A stretch of 64,000 nt of DNA from Brevibacillus formosus (GTDB lineage: Bacteria > Bacillota > Bacilli > Brevibacillales > Brevibacillaceae), in contig NZ_PXZL01000001.1 of the NCBI RefSeq assembly GCF_003013405.1, positions 62,001-126,000 of the forward strand, read 5' to 3'. Made by a program: the position numbers and the translations under genes. Shown in pieces: positions 34,943-44,277 of the stretch (position 1 is its first letter; each line of letters begins with the position of its first letter). The notes under the pieces were generated by a model. It was not told the DNA's origin and searched no databases. It saw only the letters and a program-made list of their open reading frames with translations.

Positions 34943-34990
34943 ACTGCGGCTGGTTCCATTGGCGTCTTTGAATCGTTAATGAATCCAAGC

Positions 34991-35031
34991 GGGCTGTCTC
35001 TTAGTCGGAAAATCGACTTTTGAGACAGCCC
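34991..35031. repeat. Long hairpin with GGGCTGTCTC/GAGACAGCCC arms
   Basis: Outer arms of 10 bp enclose a second stem AGTCG/CGACT. The outer arm resembles inverted-repeat ends of some insertion sequences (GGGCTGTCTCA type), but it also lies just past the stop of the secreted protein gene and could serve as its terminator. Confidence 0.5.
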
Positions 35032-35051
35032 CTTACTGTTTTTACATACGC

Positions 35052-35462
35052 CTAACGCTTAGAAATAGAGAATTTGGCTGTAAAATTCATTTTTTTCATA
35101 TAGGAGGAATTCGCTCCGGCTTGAAATTGGACAGAAAAATTGCCGTCTTTTTCTGCTTGGAAGACGCGTCCGTATGGTGAATTAGCGGGGTATGTACCAA
35201 TCACTTGATTATCCGCACCAAAGACTGTATAAGAAATCGGGAATCCTGAATTGTTTACAAAAATTGTAAGTTCCTCTCCCTTTTTAAGTGAAAAAGATTC
35301 TTTTTGCGTCACTTCATATGAACTCAAAGAATAGTATTTCGTAACCTCTTGCGTGTCTAAAGCCGTTGTTGCTGCGCTAGCTTTTGAGACTTCTAATCCA
35401 GGCAAATATCCACCAGAAAGTACTGCAATTCCTAATGCCCCTGCTAAAATAGCTTTTTTCAT
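35052..35462 (-). CDS. Fur-box-controlled secreted protein, unknown function
   Basis: This 136-residue protein starts at ATG 35462 after AAGGAGG. It has a signal peptide (MKKAILAGALGIAVLSGG) with a probable A-x-A cut near residue 30 (SKASAAT). The mature ~105 residues look beta-rich, with no Cys and a Lys-rich end. I do not recognise the fold. A sigma-A promoter overlapped by a 15-base Fur-like box lies 60-90 bases upstream, so it is likely derepressed in low iron. Confidence 0.75.
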   Translation of the reverse strand: MKKAILAGALGIAVLSGGYLPGLEVSKASAATTALDTQEVTKYYSLSSYEVTQKESFSLKKGEELTIFVNNSGFPISYTVFGADNQVIGTYPANSPYGRVFQAEKDGNFSVQFQAGANSSYMKKMNFTAKFSISKR

Positions 35463-35523
35463 ATCGTAATGCCTCCTTTTTGGCTCATTCATGAGCGAAA
35501 GTAAATATTTGGAAATTACAACC

Positions 35524-35552
35524 ATTATAGTATCGTTGAAAATGATTATCAA
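35524..35552 (-). promoter_or_regulatory. Sigma-A promoter overlapped by Fur box
   Basis: Reading the minus strand, TTGATA (35552-35547), a 17-base spacer and TATAAT (35529-35524) form a near-consensus promoter. The spacer and -35 carry TGATAAT-C-ATTTTCA (35551-35537), which matches the Fur 7-1-7 box TGATAATNATTATCA at 14 of 15 positions (one mismatch). Confidence 0.8.
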
Positions 35553-35594
35553 TAAATATTTTTTTGCATCTCACCGCGTGATAAACAGGACATA

Positions 35595-35625
35595 AAAAAA
35601 GAGAGTGATTCAATGGAATCAACAT
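35595..35625 (-). terminator. Short hairpin terminator
   Basis: TGATTC-catt-GAATCA with CTCTCTTTTTTT on the minus strand; terminates the 35619-36437 lipase gene. Confidence 0.6.
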
Positions 35626-36437
35626 CCCCCTAAAAACGGCACACACATCCCTGTATCCGGACAAAACCCCTCATTCTCCACACACAACCTCTCCGTAAAC
35701 CCAGGCTCCTCCTGCGCGAGAAACTTAAAATAACAAACAATTTCATGATTCCTTACAGCTAAACTATTCAACTGAAAATCCAACAAATACTTCCGATCCA
35801 CATGCTGGTAGTACAATCCTTTTTTCGTAAACGGAGGCGGATACACCTTGGACGGCAAAGTCGGAATAATATCATGAACATTCACGATCCGAATACTGTT
35901 CTTTACAGTCTCATTAAACCGCGAAGCAAAGACAGGATCTCCGACACGAGGGCTCCCATACGTATACACAAAGGGTCGCGTAAACTTCGTATTCACCGCA
36001 ATATCTAAACCAGCAAGTGCGGCCAAGCCTCCCCCTAAACTGTGTCCAGCAACCAATAGTCTTTTCGATCTAGAGAGCTTGCTCAACTCCCGAATCAATT
36101 CATCTCTCGCGGATTGATAAATGCAAGTAAACCCGCGGTGAGTCTTTCCTGCTTTTTTGACAAAACGATAGGGGACTTGATACAAATCTTGATCAGACTC
36201 ATTGTCGTTAAACGTTCGTGTTCCCCGAAAAGTAACAACGATACTGTCTGATGACTCGGCTATAAAACCAAATACCTCCGGCTCCGGCGTCTCTACACCA
36301 GCCATTGCTCGAATCGTCGAGCGCTGACGATATCCTTTTGGCAAGATGAGTGAATCTGTTTCAAAAAGCAGATAGGCCTGATGGATCATGGCTGCAAGTA
36401 AAATCGCATCTTCGCTGTTATAAATACGATCGACCAT
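35619..36437 (-). CDS. Lipase class 3 family protein, apparently intact
   Basis: This 272-residue protein has the nucleophile elbow VAGHSLGGGLAAL with Ser133 in the lipase 3 fold, followed by YGSPRVGDPVF and VNVHDIIPTLP that hold the acidic residue, and a C-terminal Cys-rich tail (CVENEGFCPDTGMCV). No signal peptide is visible. It acts on acyl esters. It is a tandem paralog of the next gene; the same residue pattern implies a recent duplication. Confidence 0.88.
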   Translation of the reverse strand: MVDRIYNSEDAILLAAMIHQAYLLFETDSLILPKGYRQRSTIRAMAGVETPEPEVFGFIAESSDSIVVTFRGTRTFNDNESDQDLYQVPYRFVKKAGKTHRGFTCIYQSARDELIRELSKLSRSKRLLVAGHSLGGGLAALAGLDIAVNTKFTRPFVYTYGSPRVGDPVFASRFNETVKNSIRIVNVHDIIPTLPSKVYPPPFTKKGLYYQHVDRKYLLDFQLNSLAVRNHEIVCYFKFLAQEEPGFTERLCVENEGFCPDTGMCVPFLGGC

Positions 36438-36475
36438 TCATGTGTCTCCCTTTCTAAGTTTCAAGGCTGTAAAAG

Positions 36476-37306
36476 CTAGCAGTTACCTTGAAACGGAATA
36501 CACGTATCCGTATCGGGACAAAACCCCGGATTTTCCACACAGAGCGTGTGGGCGTAATCAGGGTCATACTGAGTGAGGCTATGAAAATAGCAGGCGATAC
36601 TATCGTTACGAGGCGTATTATTCAGTTGAAACGAGAGAGGGAACTTGTTTTTTACATGTTGATAATAGATACCTTCCTGGGTAAAAGGAGGCGGATATTT
36701 TTGATCGGGGAAGGTAGGAAAAGAGTCGTGAACATTGACAATGCGCAGACTATTTACAACGACTTTATTGAAGCGTGAAGCGAAGGTGGGGTCACCAATA
36801 CGCGGACTGCCATAGGTGTAAACGATTGGGTGCCTAAACTGCGTGTTTACTGCAATATCTAAAGCTGCCAGCACAGCCAGAGCACCGCCGTAGTTGTGTC
36901 CAGTTATAAAGAGCTTTTTTGACCCGGAAAACTGTTTTATTTTTCTGATGAAACGCTCCCGCGTTGATTGATACAGGCATGTAAATCCACGTGAGGTCTT
37001 TCCAGCCTCTTTCACAAAAGGATAGGGAACTTGCAAAATGTCGTAGGCTGCCAAAAGGTCTGCTGGATATGCCGCGTACCCTCTGAAGGCAATGATAACT
37101 TGATCTTTAGATTCTGCTACAAAACCATAAACATGTTCTGTTGGATTCTCTGCATCTGCAAAAGCCCGAATCGTGTATCGAAGCTGAAAACCTTTGGGTA
37201 AGATAAGCTTCCCTTGAAAAAATAGTAGATAAGTCTGATAGCTCATGGCTGCAAGGAAAATGGCAGCCTGACTAGTAAACATGTTGTCTTCGTCCGAGAA
37301 AACCAT
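36476..37306 (-). CDS. Lipase class 3 paralog with nucleophile lost
   Basis: This ~276-residue protein is a close paralog of the preceding lipase over its length, with YGSPRIGDPTF and the Cys-rich tail. The elbow reads G-H-N-Y-G: Asn138 replaces the nucleophile Ser (codon AAC at 36893-36895), so it should have no esterase activity. I chose ATG 37306 after AAAGGA; the frame is open back to 37405. The reading frame is intact, so it is a pseudoenzyme rather than an obvious pseudogene. Confidence 0.85.
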   Translation of the reverse strand: MVFSDEDNMFTSQAAIFLAAMSYQTYLLFFQGKLILPKGFQLRYTIRAFADAENPTEHVYGFVAESKDQVIIAFRGYAAYPADLLAAYDILQVPYPFVKEAGKTSRGFTCLYQSTRERFIRKIKQFSGSKKLFITGHNYGGALAVLAALDIAVNTQFRHPIVYTYGSPRIGDPTFASRFNKVVVNSLRIVNVHDSFPTFPDQKYPPPFTQEGIYYQHVKNKFPLSFQLNNTPRNDSIACYFHSLTQYDPDYAHTLCVENPGFCPDTDTCIPFQGNC

Positions 37307-37510
37307 GCAGACAAATTCCTTTCCAAACAAGAATAAGAATCTAACGCCTTTATCTGTCTTTCCCAAATGAAAGCAGGGCAAGGCTATTCGAATGACACTT
37401 ACCATGAGCCTATGTTTTTACGATGAAATGCGTGCTTGTATGAAGAAAATATATGACTGCTTATCGGACAGGAGAGGGGATTGCGATGACGAATTATAAA
37501 GGGATGTGGT

Positions 37511-37545
37511 AGAAAAAGGAAAAGGGGCGCGTCGCAACGCTCCCC
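37511..37545 (-). terminator. Terminator of loaP
   Basis: GGGG-c-GCG / CGC-t-CCCC with TTTTCCTTTTT following on the minus strand. Confidence 0.75.
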
Positions 37546-37547
37546 AT

Positions 37548-38081
37548 TTACAAAGGTTCTGAGAGGATTTCAATTCCCACATCAATTGTTTTCTCTACTC
37601 CCATAAAGGTTAGAAATATTTTTGCCCTGTTTTTGTGTTTATCCACTTTTTTAATAATGCCTTCTAGTCCTTTGAGGGGACCAGATTCTACGATCACCTT
37701 TGAATTTTCTAGATAAACTTTTGAATAATCGACAACCTCACCGTTCCCCATGAGTTGGAGAATCGGGGTGATTTCTTTTTCGTCAATGCTCGAATAATAA
37801 GCGCCCTCATCTTGCGAATAGTAACTACCGCTATTGACCAAACGCAAACTCCTAGGAATATTTTTGATTTTATGGAACATTTCGTTAGTCATTTCAGTCT
37901 TAATAAGTACATATCCAGGAAAAATATTCTTTAGGACATTATACACAATGCCTGACTTTTTCTCTGGAACCAATCTCTTCGGTACAACGGACTTTAAATA
38001 CTGCTCATTAAAATAGAGTCTGAGGTACTTTTGAACGACTTCTTCTTTACCGGATTCTACAAAGATGGCATACCATTTCAA
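37548..38081 (-). CDS. loaP: LoaP-type NusG paralog, processive antiterminator
   Basis: This ~177-residue NusG-like protein has an NGN domain (starting KWYAIFVESGKEEVVQ) and a C-terminal KOW domain (VIVESGPLKGLEGIIKKVDKHKNRAKI). LoaP proteins are NusG relatives found beside polyketide clusters that bind a leader RNA hairpin and let RNA polymerase pass terminators. I chose the TTG at 38081, nine bases after AAAGGA; ATG 38099 is possible. It is divergent from the PKS operon, and specificity for the operon is inferred. Confidence 0.9.
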   Translation of the reverse strand: MKWYAIFVESGKEEVVQKYLRLYFNEQYLKSVVPKRLVPEKKSGIVYNVLKNIFPGYVLIKTEMTNEMFHKIKNIPRSLRLVNSGSYYSQDEGAYYSSIDEKEITPILQLMGNGEVVDYSKVYLENSKVIVESGPLKGLEGIIKKVDKHKNRAKIFLTFMGVEKTIDVGIEILSEPL

Positions 38082-38099
38082 GATGAGCAATCCTTTCAT

Positions 38100-38446
38100 T
38101 ATGAAGTAGATTCGTAAGTAACTGGAGTGCTTACTGCTTACCAAAAAATAGGAATGATTGAGTAGATAAATTCTCAAAATTTGTGGTATTATACTAAATA
38201 TATCCAATTCTTTCGTGTTATGCAATAAATGCGGTTGTTGTAACATTCTGTATAAATAGAACGCTTCAGCTACATAAGCTTCTTATCGAAAGTAATATCT
38301 CTAAGGGAATTTAATCGCTGTTTCGGCACGTTAAAGGAACTGGGGAGGTCATACGGAGAAACGGTAGTGTGTATAACTATTTACCCACGAACCGGGGAAG
38401 CTCTGCCCTTTGGCATAGTCGTAGAACGAGAGAAGGCGGAGATTGG
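38100..38446 (+). promoter_or_regulatory. Divergent leader region with candidate LoaP hairpin
   Basis: The region between loaP and the transferase holds no other gene. A stem TTTAA..TTAAA (38310-38335), with an internal loop and inner GCTG/CGGC, is a candidate for the LoaP-binding hairpin. I could not assign the -35/-10 of the PKS promoter with confidence; TATTAT/TATACT at ~38188 is a candidate. Confidence 0.35.
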
Positions 38447-39214
38447 ATGCATGTGTTCCCACAGATCTTTACGAAAGAATTCGTTATAAAAGCTACGAAT
38501 AGAGAGTTTCGTGCCAGCTTGAGCATTGGCTACTTTTCTGTTCCCGCTGATTTTTTTAAAATGGTAAAATTCTTGCACCCAAAAGAATTTGAGTATTATT
38601 TTCATCTGGAGTTTGAGAGGAGAGTCAAAAGCTACCTGACTGGGAGATATGTCGCCAAAAAAGCCGTTTCGTTTCTGACTGGAGAAGACAGCTTAGACCG
38701 AATATGTATTGCACAGGGCATTCTTCATCACCCTGTCGTGAACTTGCCGAATACAACCAATGTCCAAGTGAGTATCACCCACTGTGACGATCTTGCAGCC
38801 GCCATTGCTTTTTCGGAAGAACTACCGATGGGGATTGATATAGAGAGAATTAGCGTTGATAGAAATAAAGTTCTGGAGACGCAAATGACTGTGAAAGAGA
38901 GCAGCTTGTTGTCACGCTTGCCTTATTCCTATGAAGCGACTCTCACTCTTTTCTGGACAGTCAAGGAAGCGTTATCCAAAATCTTGAAGACAGGCTTAAC
39001 AACATCTTTTCATATCTATGAAATAAGCCAAGTGGAGGTAAGGGATGGGGTTGTGTTTAGTCTTTTTGAAAACTTTCCCCAATACCGTACTGCTTCCTAT
39101 ATCCTTGGTGACTATGTATGTTCGATCACCTACCCGAAAAAGACAGAGTGGAGTATTGCTGTAGTAAAGGATGTACTCCAGGAGATAGAACAATGCATGA
39201 CAAATCGCTTATGA
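38447..39214 (+). CDS. 4'-phosphopantetheinyl transferase superfamily protein
   Basis: This ~255-residue protein loads the phosphopantetheine arm on carrier proteins. It carries the two family motifs: MGIDIERI (near residue 150) and FWTVKEALSKILKTGL (near 190), i.e. the G-I-D-I-E and W/F-x-x-K-E-A-x-x-K blocks. I start it at ATG 38447 with AAGGCGG upstream; a GTG at 38369 could extend it. It most likely activates the ACPs of the PKS downstream. A terminator after it may control the rest of the operon. Confidence 0.88.
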   Translation: MHVFPQIFTKEFVIKATNREFRASLSIGYFSVPADFFKMVKFLHPKEFEYYFHLEFERRVKSYLTGRYVAKKAVSFLTGEDSLDRICIAQGILHHPVVNLPNTTNVQVSITHCDDLAAAIAFSEELPMGIDIERISVDRNKVLETQMTVKESSLLSRLPYSYEATLTLFWTVKEALSKILKTGLTTSFHIYEISQVEVRDGVVFSLFENFPQYRTASYILGDYVCSITYPKKTEWSIAVVKDVLQEIEQCMTNRL

Positions 39215-39215
39215 A

Positions 39216-39260
39216 TTCCCCATTAGCGGTCAATTGACCAGGCTGTGGGGAGTTTTCTTT
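39216..39260 (+). terminator. Intra-operon terminator between transferase and AT-ER gene
   Basis: CCCCA/TGGGG with an inner stem AGCGGTC/GACC-x2-GCT and a T-rich tail TTTTCTTT. It lies between two genes of the same direction that should be co-expressed, so it is a likely antitermination site. Confidence 0.8.
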
Positions 39261-39297
39261 ATAAAAACCTTTTATAAAAACAAGGGGTGCATCATAC

Positions 39298-42200
39298 ATG
39301 GAAAAGCCTGTTGTGTTTATGTTTTCTGGACAGGGGTCTCAGTACTATCAGATGGGGAAAGACCTTTTTGATCAGAATCCGGTATTTCGCAAATGGATGC
39401 TAAGGCTAGATGAAAAGGTACATGCCCTGATCGGGGAGTCTGTTCTTGCCCAGTTATATGATGGCACGAAGCGTCGCGACGACCTATTTGATCGCACCCT
39501 TTATACGCATCCCGCCATTTTCATGGTGGAATACGCTCTGGCCCAGGTTCTCATGGAAAGTGGAATAAAGCCAGACTATTGTCTGGGGAGCAGTTTGGGG
39601 GAGTTTGTGGCGGCGGCTGTGTCTGGGATCATGCCTGTGGAAGAATTGCTGCAACTCGTGGTGGAACAAGCCACCCTTTACGAAACGTATTGTCAGAAAG
39701 GGAGTATGCTTGCGATTCTCCACAATCCCGATTTGTATGACCAAGAGCCGCTCTTGCATCGAAATAGCGAGTTGGTAGCGGTGAATTTTCATTCGCATTT
39801 TGTCATTGCTGGGAGCAGTCATCAGTTACAACGCATGGAGGATTATGTCAAAGGCAAGGGGATTATTTGTCAACGCCTACCCGTGTCGTATGCTTTTCAC
39901 TCCTCTTACATCGATCCGGCTGAACCACATTATCGGGAGGTATTGAAACAGAAATCGTTTGGAATTCCCCAGATTCCCTTTGTATCGTGTGTTCATGGTG
40001 AGATTATGAGGGAACTGCCAGTTGACTACTTTTGGCAAGTCGTGCGAAAGCCAATGCAGCTTCCAAAAGCTGTCCAAGAGCTGGAGAAACAGCAGAGCTA
40101 CATCTATTTGGATTTGGGACCAGCAGGGAATTTGAGTAATTTTACAAAGCGAAATCTGCGGCAAGATTCACAGTCAGAATGCTACTCGATTATCACGCCT
40201 TTTAAAAAGGACGGCGAAAATGTAGAGCGCATCAAGCAGCTATTCTCAAAGAAACGTTTGAATACAAATAGAAAGGAAGGCAGAAAAATGACCACATATG
40301 TTTTCCCAGGGCAGGGCTCCCAAATAAAAGGAATGGGGGGCTCTCTTTTTGATGAGTTTCCAGAAATAACGGCCAAAGCTGATCAGATATTAGGTTATTC
40401 CATTAAAGAATTATGTCTGCATGATCCAGACAAACAGTTAAGTAAAACGCAATTTACCCAGCCAGCTCTGTACGTGGTAAATGCGCTTAGCTACCTGAAG
40501 AAACTGAAGGAAACCGGGAAAAAACCTGACTATGTGGCGGGACACAGCCTGGGTGAGTACAATGCGCTTTTTGCATCAGGGGTGTTTGATTTTGAGACAG
40601 GGCTGCATTTGGTGAAAAAACGGGGAGAGCTGATGAGTCAGGCCGTGGGTGGAGGTATGGCGGCTGTGATCGGGTTCACTTTGGAGCAAGTGGAACGGGT
40701 ATTACATGAAAATCATTTGACCAGCATCGATATTGTCAATCACAATTCTCCCTCCCAATTTGTGATTGCAGGTCGGAAAGAAGATATCGAGCGTGCCAAC
40801 CCTGTTTTTCAGGAAGCGGGCGTAAAAGTTTACATACCGCTAAAGGTGAGCGGAGCATTCCATTCCCGTTACATGAATGATGCGAAGCAGAGCTTTGAGA
40901 ACTATTTGAATCAGTTTGCGTTTTCCAGTATGACGATTCCTGTAATTTCAAATGTCCACGCAAGACCCTATAAACAGAGCGATGTGAAACGGAATTTGGT
41001 TGAACAAATTACACACCCAGTGAAATGGAATGACAGTATTCGATATCTCCTGGCCGTGGGGGAAAACGAAATAGAAGAAGTCGGCCCTGGTACTGTGTTG
41101 ACCAAATTAGTAACTACGATCCGAAATGAAGCAGAGCCGCTGATCATAGATGTGGAAGAAGAGAAAGAAAACATGGAGCAAGAGGCAAAGCCGGTTTCTG
41201 TCAACGTACAGGCCGAAGAGAGAGCGAGCGCCACGGAGCAGCCAAAAGGAATTACCGCTTTTTCGCTGGGGAATCAGCAATTTAAACAGGACTACAAACT
41301 GAAATATCCCTACCTGGCAGGAGCGATGTACAAGGGAATTTCATCGGAAAAGCTGGTCATTAAAATGGGAAAAGCCGGGATGATGGGCTTTTTCGGAAGC
41401 GGTGGCTTACAGCTGGATAGAATCGAGCGAGCCATCCAACAGATTCAACGTGAACTACAGCATGGCGAGCCGTATGGGATGAATTTGTTGCATCATCCAA
41501 GTGATCCATCCATGGAAGAAAGAATCGTTGATCTGTATCTTGCTTATCAAGTGAGGGTGATTGAAGCATCTGCGTTTATGGCGATTACCCCTGCGTTGAT
41601 CATCTATCGGGCCAAGGGATTAAAGCGGGGGATGAACGGGCAAGTGGAGGCGGCAAACAAAATTTTTGCCAAGGTATCACAGCCTGAGGTAGCGGAAGCC
41701 TTTTTAAGTCCCGCACCTGAGTATCTGATAGAAAAATTGGTGCAAGAACAAAAGCTTACAAGGGAAGAAGCGAGTCTGTTGCGAGAAGTTCCGATGGCGG
41801 ATGAGTTAACGGTAGAGGCCGATTCTGGAGGAAATACCGATCACGGTGTAGCTTCTGCTTTGATGCCTGCAATGATCCGGCTCCGAGATAACATGATGCA
41901 CAAGTATGGTTACCGTAAGCTGATCAGAATCGGGGCTGCGGGCGGCATTGGAACTCCTGAGGCTGCTGCGGTCGCTTTCATGCTTGGGGCAGATTATATT
42001 GTTACAGGTTCGATTAACCAGTGTACAGTGGAGGCGGCGACCAGCGAGTCGGTGAAGGATTCGTTGCAGTTGGCCAATGTTCAAGACACAGAATATGCCC
42101 CAGCGGGTGAGATGTTTGAAATGGGAGCCAAAATTCAGGTGTTGAAAAAAGGCTTATTTTTTCCAGCGAGAGCGAACAAATTGCACGACCTCTATCGTCA

Positions 42201-42600
42201 ATACAACTCGCTTGATGAAATCGATGAGAAAACCAAGCAGCAGCTCCAGGAAAAGTATTTTAAACGCAGCTTTGAAGAAGTGTATGAGCAGATGAAAACG
42301 ACTTGCCCGCCTCAGGAACTGAAAAGAGCGGAACGAACGCCTAAATACAAGATGGCGTTACTTTTCAAATGGTATTTTAACCGCTGTTTTGACTGGGCTT
42401 TGGACGGAGCCGAAAGCTATAAAGTGGATTATCAGATTTACTGCGGTCCTGCGTTAGGTTCTTTTAATCAATGGGTGAAGGGAACGGCTGTTGAAAACTG
42501 GAGAGACCGTCATGTTGATCAAATCGGTGAAATGCTGCTCAAGGAGACAGCCAACCTTTTGAATCAGCGTATCCACGCTTTAATAGGTTCAAGCAAGTAA
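39298..42600 (+). CDS. Trans-acting AT-AT-ER protein of trans-AT PKS
   Basis: The 1,100-residue protein has two acyltransferase domains and a PfaD-type enoylreductase. AT1 (residues ~5-310) starts FMFSGQGSQ and has G-S-S-L-G at its nucleophile (near 101), with AFHS later. AT2 (~330-625) starts YVFPGQGSQ and has the classical G-H-S-L-G. The ER (~665-1090) is FMN-dependent, 2-nitropropane dioxygenase-like, with [31 protein letters not shown]2 probably supplies malonyl units to the AT-less modules; AT1 may be a proofreading acyl hydrolase. ATG after AAGGGGTG. Confidence 0.92.
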   Translation: MEKPVVFMFSGQGSQYYQMGKDLFDQNPVFRKWMLRLDEKVHALIGESVLAQLYDGTKRRDDLFDRTLYTHPAIFMVEYALAQVLMESGIKPDYCLGSSLGEFVAAAVSGIMPVEELLQLVVEQATLYETYCQKGSMLAILHNPDLYDQEPLLHRNSELVAVNFHSHFVIAGSSHQLQRMEDYVKGKGIICQRLPVSYAFHSSYIDPAEPHYREVLKQKSFGIPQIPFVSCVHGEIMRELPVDYFWQVVRKPMQLPKAVQELEKQQSYIYLDLGPAGNLSNFTKRNLRQDSQSECYSIITPFKKDGENVERIKQLFSKKRLNTNRKEGRKMTTYVFPGQGSQIKGMGGSLFDEFPEITAKADQILGYSIKELCLHDPDKQLSKTQFTQPALYVVNALSYLKKLKETGKKPDYVAGHSLGEYNALFASGVFDFETGLHLVKKRGELMSQAVGGGMAAVIGFTLEQVERVLHENHLTSIDIVNHNSPSQFVIAGRKEDIERANPVFQEAGVKVYIPLKVSGAFHSRYMNDAKQSFENYLNQFAFSSMTIPVISNVHARPYKQSDVKRNLVEQITHPVKWNDSIRYLLAVGENEIEEVGPGTVLTKLVTTIRNEAEPLIIDVEEEKENMEQEAKPVSVNVQAEERASATEQPKGITAFSLGNQQFKQDYKLKYPYLAGAMYKGISSEKLVIKMGKAGMMGFFGSGGLQLDRIERAIQQIQRELQHGEPYGMNLLHHPSDPSMEERIVDLYLAYQVRVIEASAFMAITPALIIYRAKGLKRGMNGQVEAANKIFAKVSQPEVAEAFLSPAPEYLIEKLVQEQKLTREEASLLREVPMADELTVEADSGGNTDHGVASALMPAMIRLRDNMMHKYGYRKLIRIGAAGGIGTPEAAAVAFMLGADYIVTGSINQCTVEAATSESVKDSLQLANVQDTEYAPAGEMFEMGAKIQVLKKGLFFPARANKLHDLYRQYNSLDEIDEKTKQQLQEKYFKRSFEEVYEQMKTTCPPQELKRAERTPKYKMALLFKWYFNRCFDWALDGAESYKVDYQIYCGPALGSFNQWVKGTAVENWRDRHVDQIGEMLLKETANLLNQRIHALIGSSK

Positions 42601-42638
42601 AGAAGGAATGACTCTCAAATAAGAAAGGAACGGCGAAA

Positions 42639-43433
42639 ATGAATTTGGAACTAATAGAATACCATCCGCAAGGCGTTTCTAGCGAAGCGCCTCTTCTTTT
42701 TGTGCATGGAGCATGTCATGGAGCATGGTGTTGGGAAAAAAACTTCCTTCCTTATTTTGCGGACAAAGGCTTTTCTTCTTATGCACTGAGCCTTCGTGGA
42801 CACGGTGAAAGCGACGGCTTTGAAAATCTTCATTCCTACACACTTCAGGACTACATGGATGATGTTCTTGAAGTAATCGCGCGTCTAAGAAACAAGCCAG
42901 TGCTGATTGGACACTCCATGGGCGGAGGAATTGTGCAAAAGATCTTGCACCAGCATCCAGATTTAATCTCGGGTACTGTTCTCGTTGCCTCGATTCCTCC
43001 ACATGGCGGGATGCGTGACTTATTCCGATTGATGTTCAGGAATTTTAAAGAAGCTATGCAACTGTTTACATATAACGAAAAACGAGATGCCTCACTGCTT
43101 GCCAATGTCTTTTTTTCCAAGGAGCTGCCGATGGAAAAAAAGGACGAGTGGGTGAAGCTCTTGCAGCCTGAATCACTGAAAGCAAGAACCGAGATGAATG
43201 GAAAAATTGTTCCCAAAAACATCAGTGCGAAAGCTCCGATGCTGGTTCTCGGCTCCAAGCAGGATCGGATGATTTCTGAGAAAACAACGCGCCGAATTGG
43301 CAAAACATACGGAATCGAGCCTGTTCTGTTCCCAAATGTCAGTCATGATATGATGCTTGATCCTGAATGGGAAGCTGTTGCTGGCCACATTTTGGCTTTT
43401 TTGAACGAATCTATATCTGAATGGCGGAGGTAG
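42639..43433 (+). CDS. Alpha/beta hydrolase in PKS operon
   Basis: The 264-residue protein has the hydrolase core: HGACHGAWCWEK (oxyanion region), GHSMGGG (nucleophile Ser near 94) and the C-terminal SHDMMLD with the catalytic His. It has no signal peptide. In a polyketide cluster it may release or trim a chain or act as a type II thioesterase; the role is not shown by sequence. AGAAAGGAACGG precedes the ATG. Confidence 0.85.
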   Translation: MNLELIEYHPQGVSSEAPLLFVHGACHGAWCWEKNFLPYFADKGFSSYALSLRGHGESDGFENLHSYTLQDYMDDVLEVIARLRNKPVLIGHSMGGGIVQKILHQHPDLISGTVLVASIPPHGGMRDLFRLMFRNFKEAMQLFTYNEKRDASLLANVFFSKELPMEKKDEWVKLLQPESLKARTEMNGKIVPKNISAKAPMLVLGSKQDRMISEKTTRRIGKTYGIEPVLFPNVSHDMMLDPEWEAVAGHILAFLNESISEWRR

Positions 43434-43441
43434 GGAATAAC

Positions 43442-44257
43442 ATGGAAGGTTCTTATCAAATCGCAAACATTGCAACGAATGTTGAGGTAGAAATAGAACG
43501 TTTGAAATCACAGGTGGAGTTGTTTTGGGAGAAAGAACTGAAGCATTATATCGAGTTTGGTCTGACAGATGGGATGTCGGTCATAGAGCTGGGCTCGGGG
43601 CCTGGATTCGTGATGGAAAAGGTCATGCAGGCGTTTCCAAATGGCAGAGTGACGGGATTAGAGATTGATCCTCTACTCGTTGATTATTCCAAAAACTATT
43701 TGACACAAAAGCAATCGGATCGATTTGAGATAGTCGAGGGATCGATTATGGAAACTGGCTTACCTAGCGATTCCTATGATTTTGCCATTACTCGACTCGT
43801 ATTGGAGCATTTACCGGACCCAGTCGGTGCGGTTCGTGAAGTAGCGAGGTTGTTAAAACCAGGTGGCAAAGCGGTATTTATCGACAATGATTTCGAGATG
43901 CACATCATGACCACCCCGCATGTACCTGAATTGCGAGAGCTGTATGACGCCTACTGTGCGGCACGCTATGCGGAAGGCGGCAACCCGAAAATCGGTCGTG
44001 AACTGCCAACAGTCCTCAAGCAAGGCGGACTTGGAAAAATAGATTTCGAAGTCATTTGTGCCCACAGTGAGCTTCTCGGGTATGAAATGTTTCTAAAGTC
44101 GGAGGGTGTAGGCATTCCTGTGCAGTTGGTGCGTGACGGCTATTTATCCAGTAAGGCGCTGGGCAAGCTATCTGTGGCATGGCGAAACATGCTGAATACG
44201 GAAGGTCATTCCATTCTCAGACAGCTGTACATGGCTGTTGGTGAGAAATCAGTGTAG
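43442..44257 (+). CDS. SAM-dependent methyltransferase
   Basis: This ~271-residue class I methyltransferase has the SAM-binding motif VIELGSGPGFVMEKV, followed by GLEIDP and ITRLVLEHLPDP. An ATG at 43442, after GGAGGTAGGG, is preferred over the in-frame start at 43421 that overlaps the hydrolase gene. It is probably a tailoring O- or N-methyltransferase for the polyketide; it is not an integrated PKS domain. Confidence 0.88.
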   Translation: MEGSYQIANIATNVEVEIERLKSQVELFWEKELKHYIEFGLTDGMSVIELGSGPGFVMEKVMQAFPNGRVTGLEIDPLLVDYSKNYLTQKQSDRFEIVEGSIMETGLPSDSYDFAITRLVLEHLPDPVGAVREVARLLKPGGKAVFIDNDFEMHIMTTPHVPELRELYDAYCAARYAEGGNPKIGRELPTVLKQGGLGKIDFEVICAHSELLGYEMFLKSEGVGIPVQLVRDGYLSSKALGKLSVAWRNMLNTEGHSILRQLYMAVGEKSV

Positions 44258-44277
44258 ATGAAAGGGGGGAGTCGAGT

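Larger units (their letters stand above)
34747..35051. other. Intergenic region with two hairpins
   Basis: No gene is seen. It holds a terminator at 34910-34942 and the long hairpin at 34991-35031, both annotated separately. Confidence 0.6.

Noticed and set aside
37307-37405. N-terminal extension of the lipase-like protein to 37405
   Set aside because: The extension lacks a ribosome site, does not match the paralog, and the ATG at 37306 fits both.
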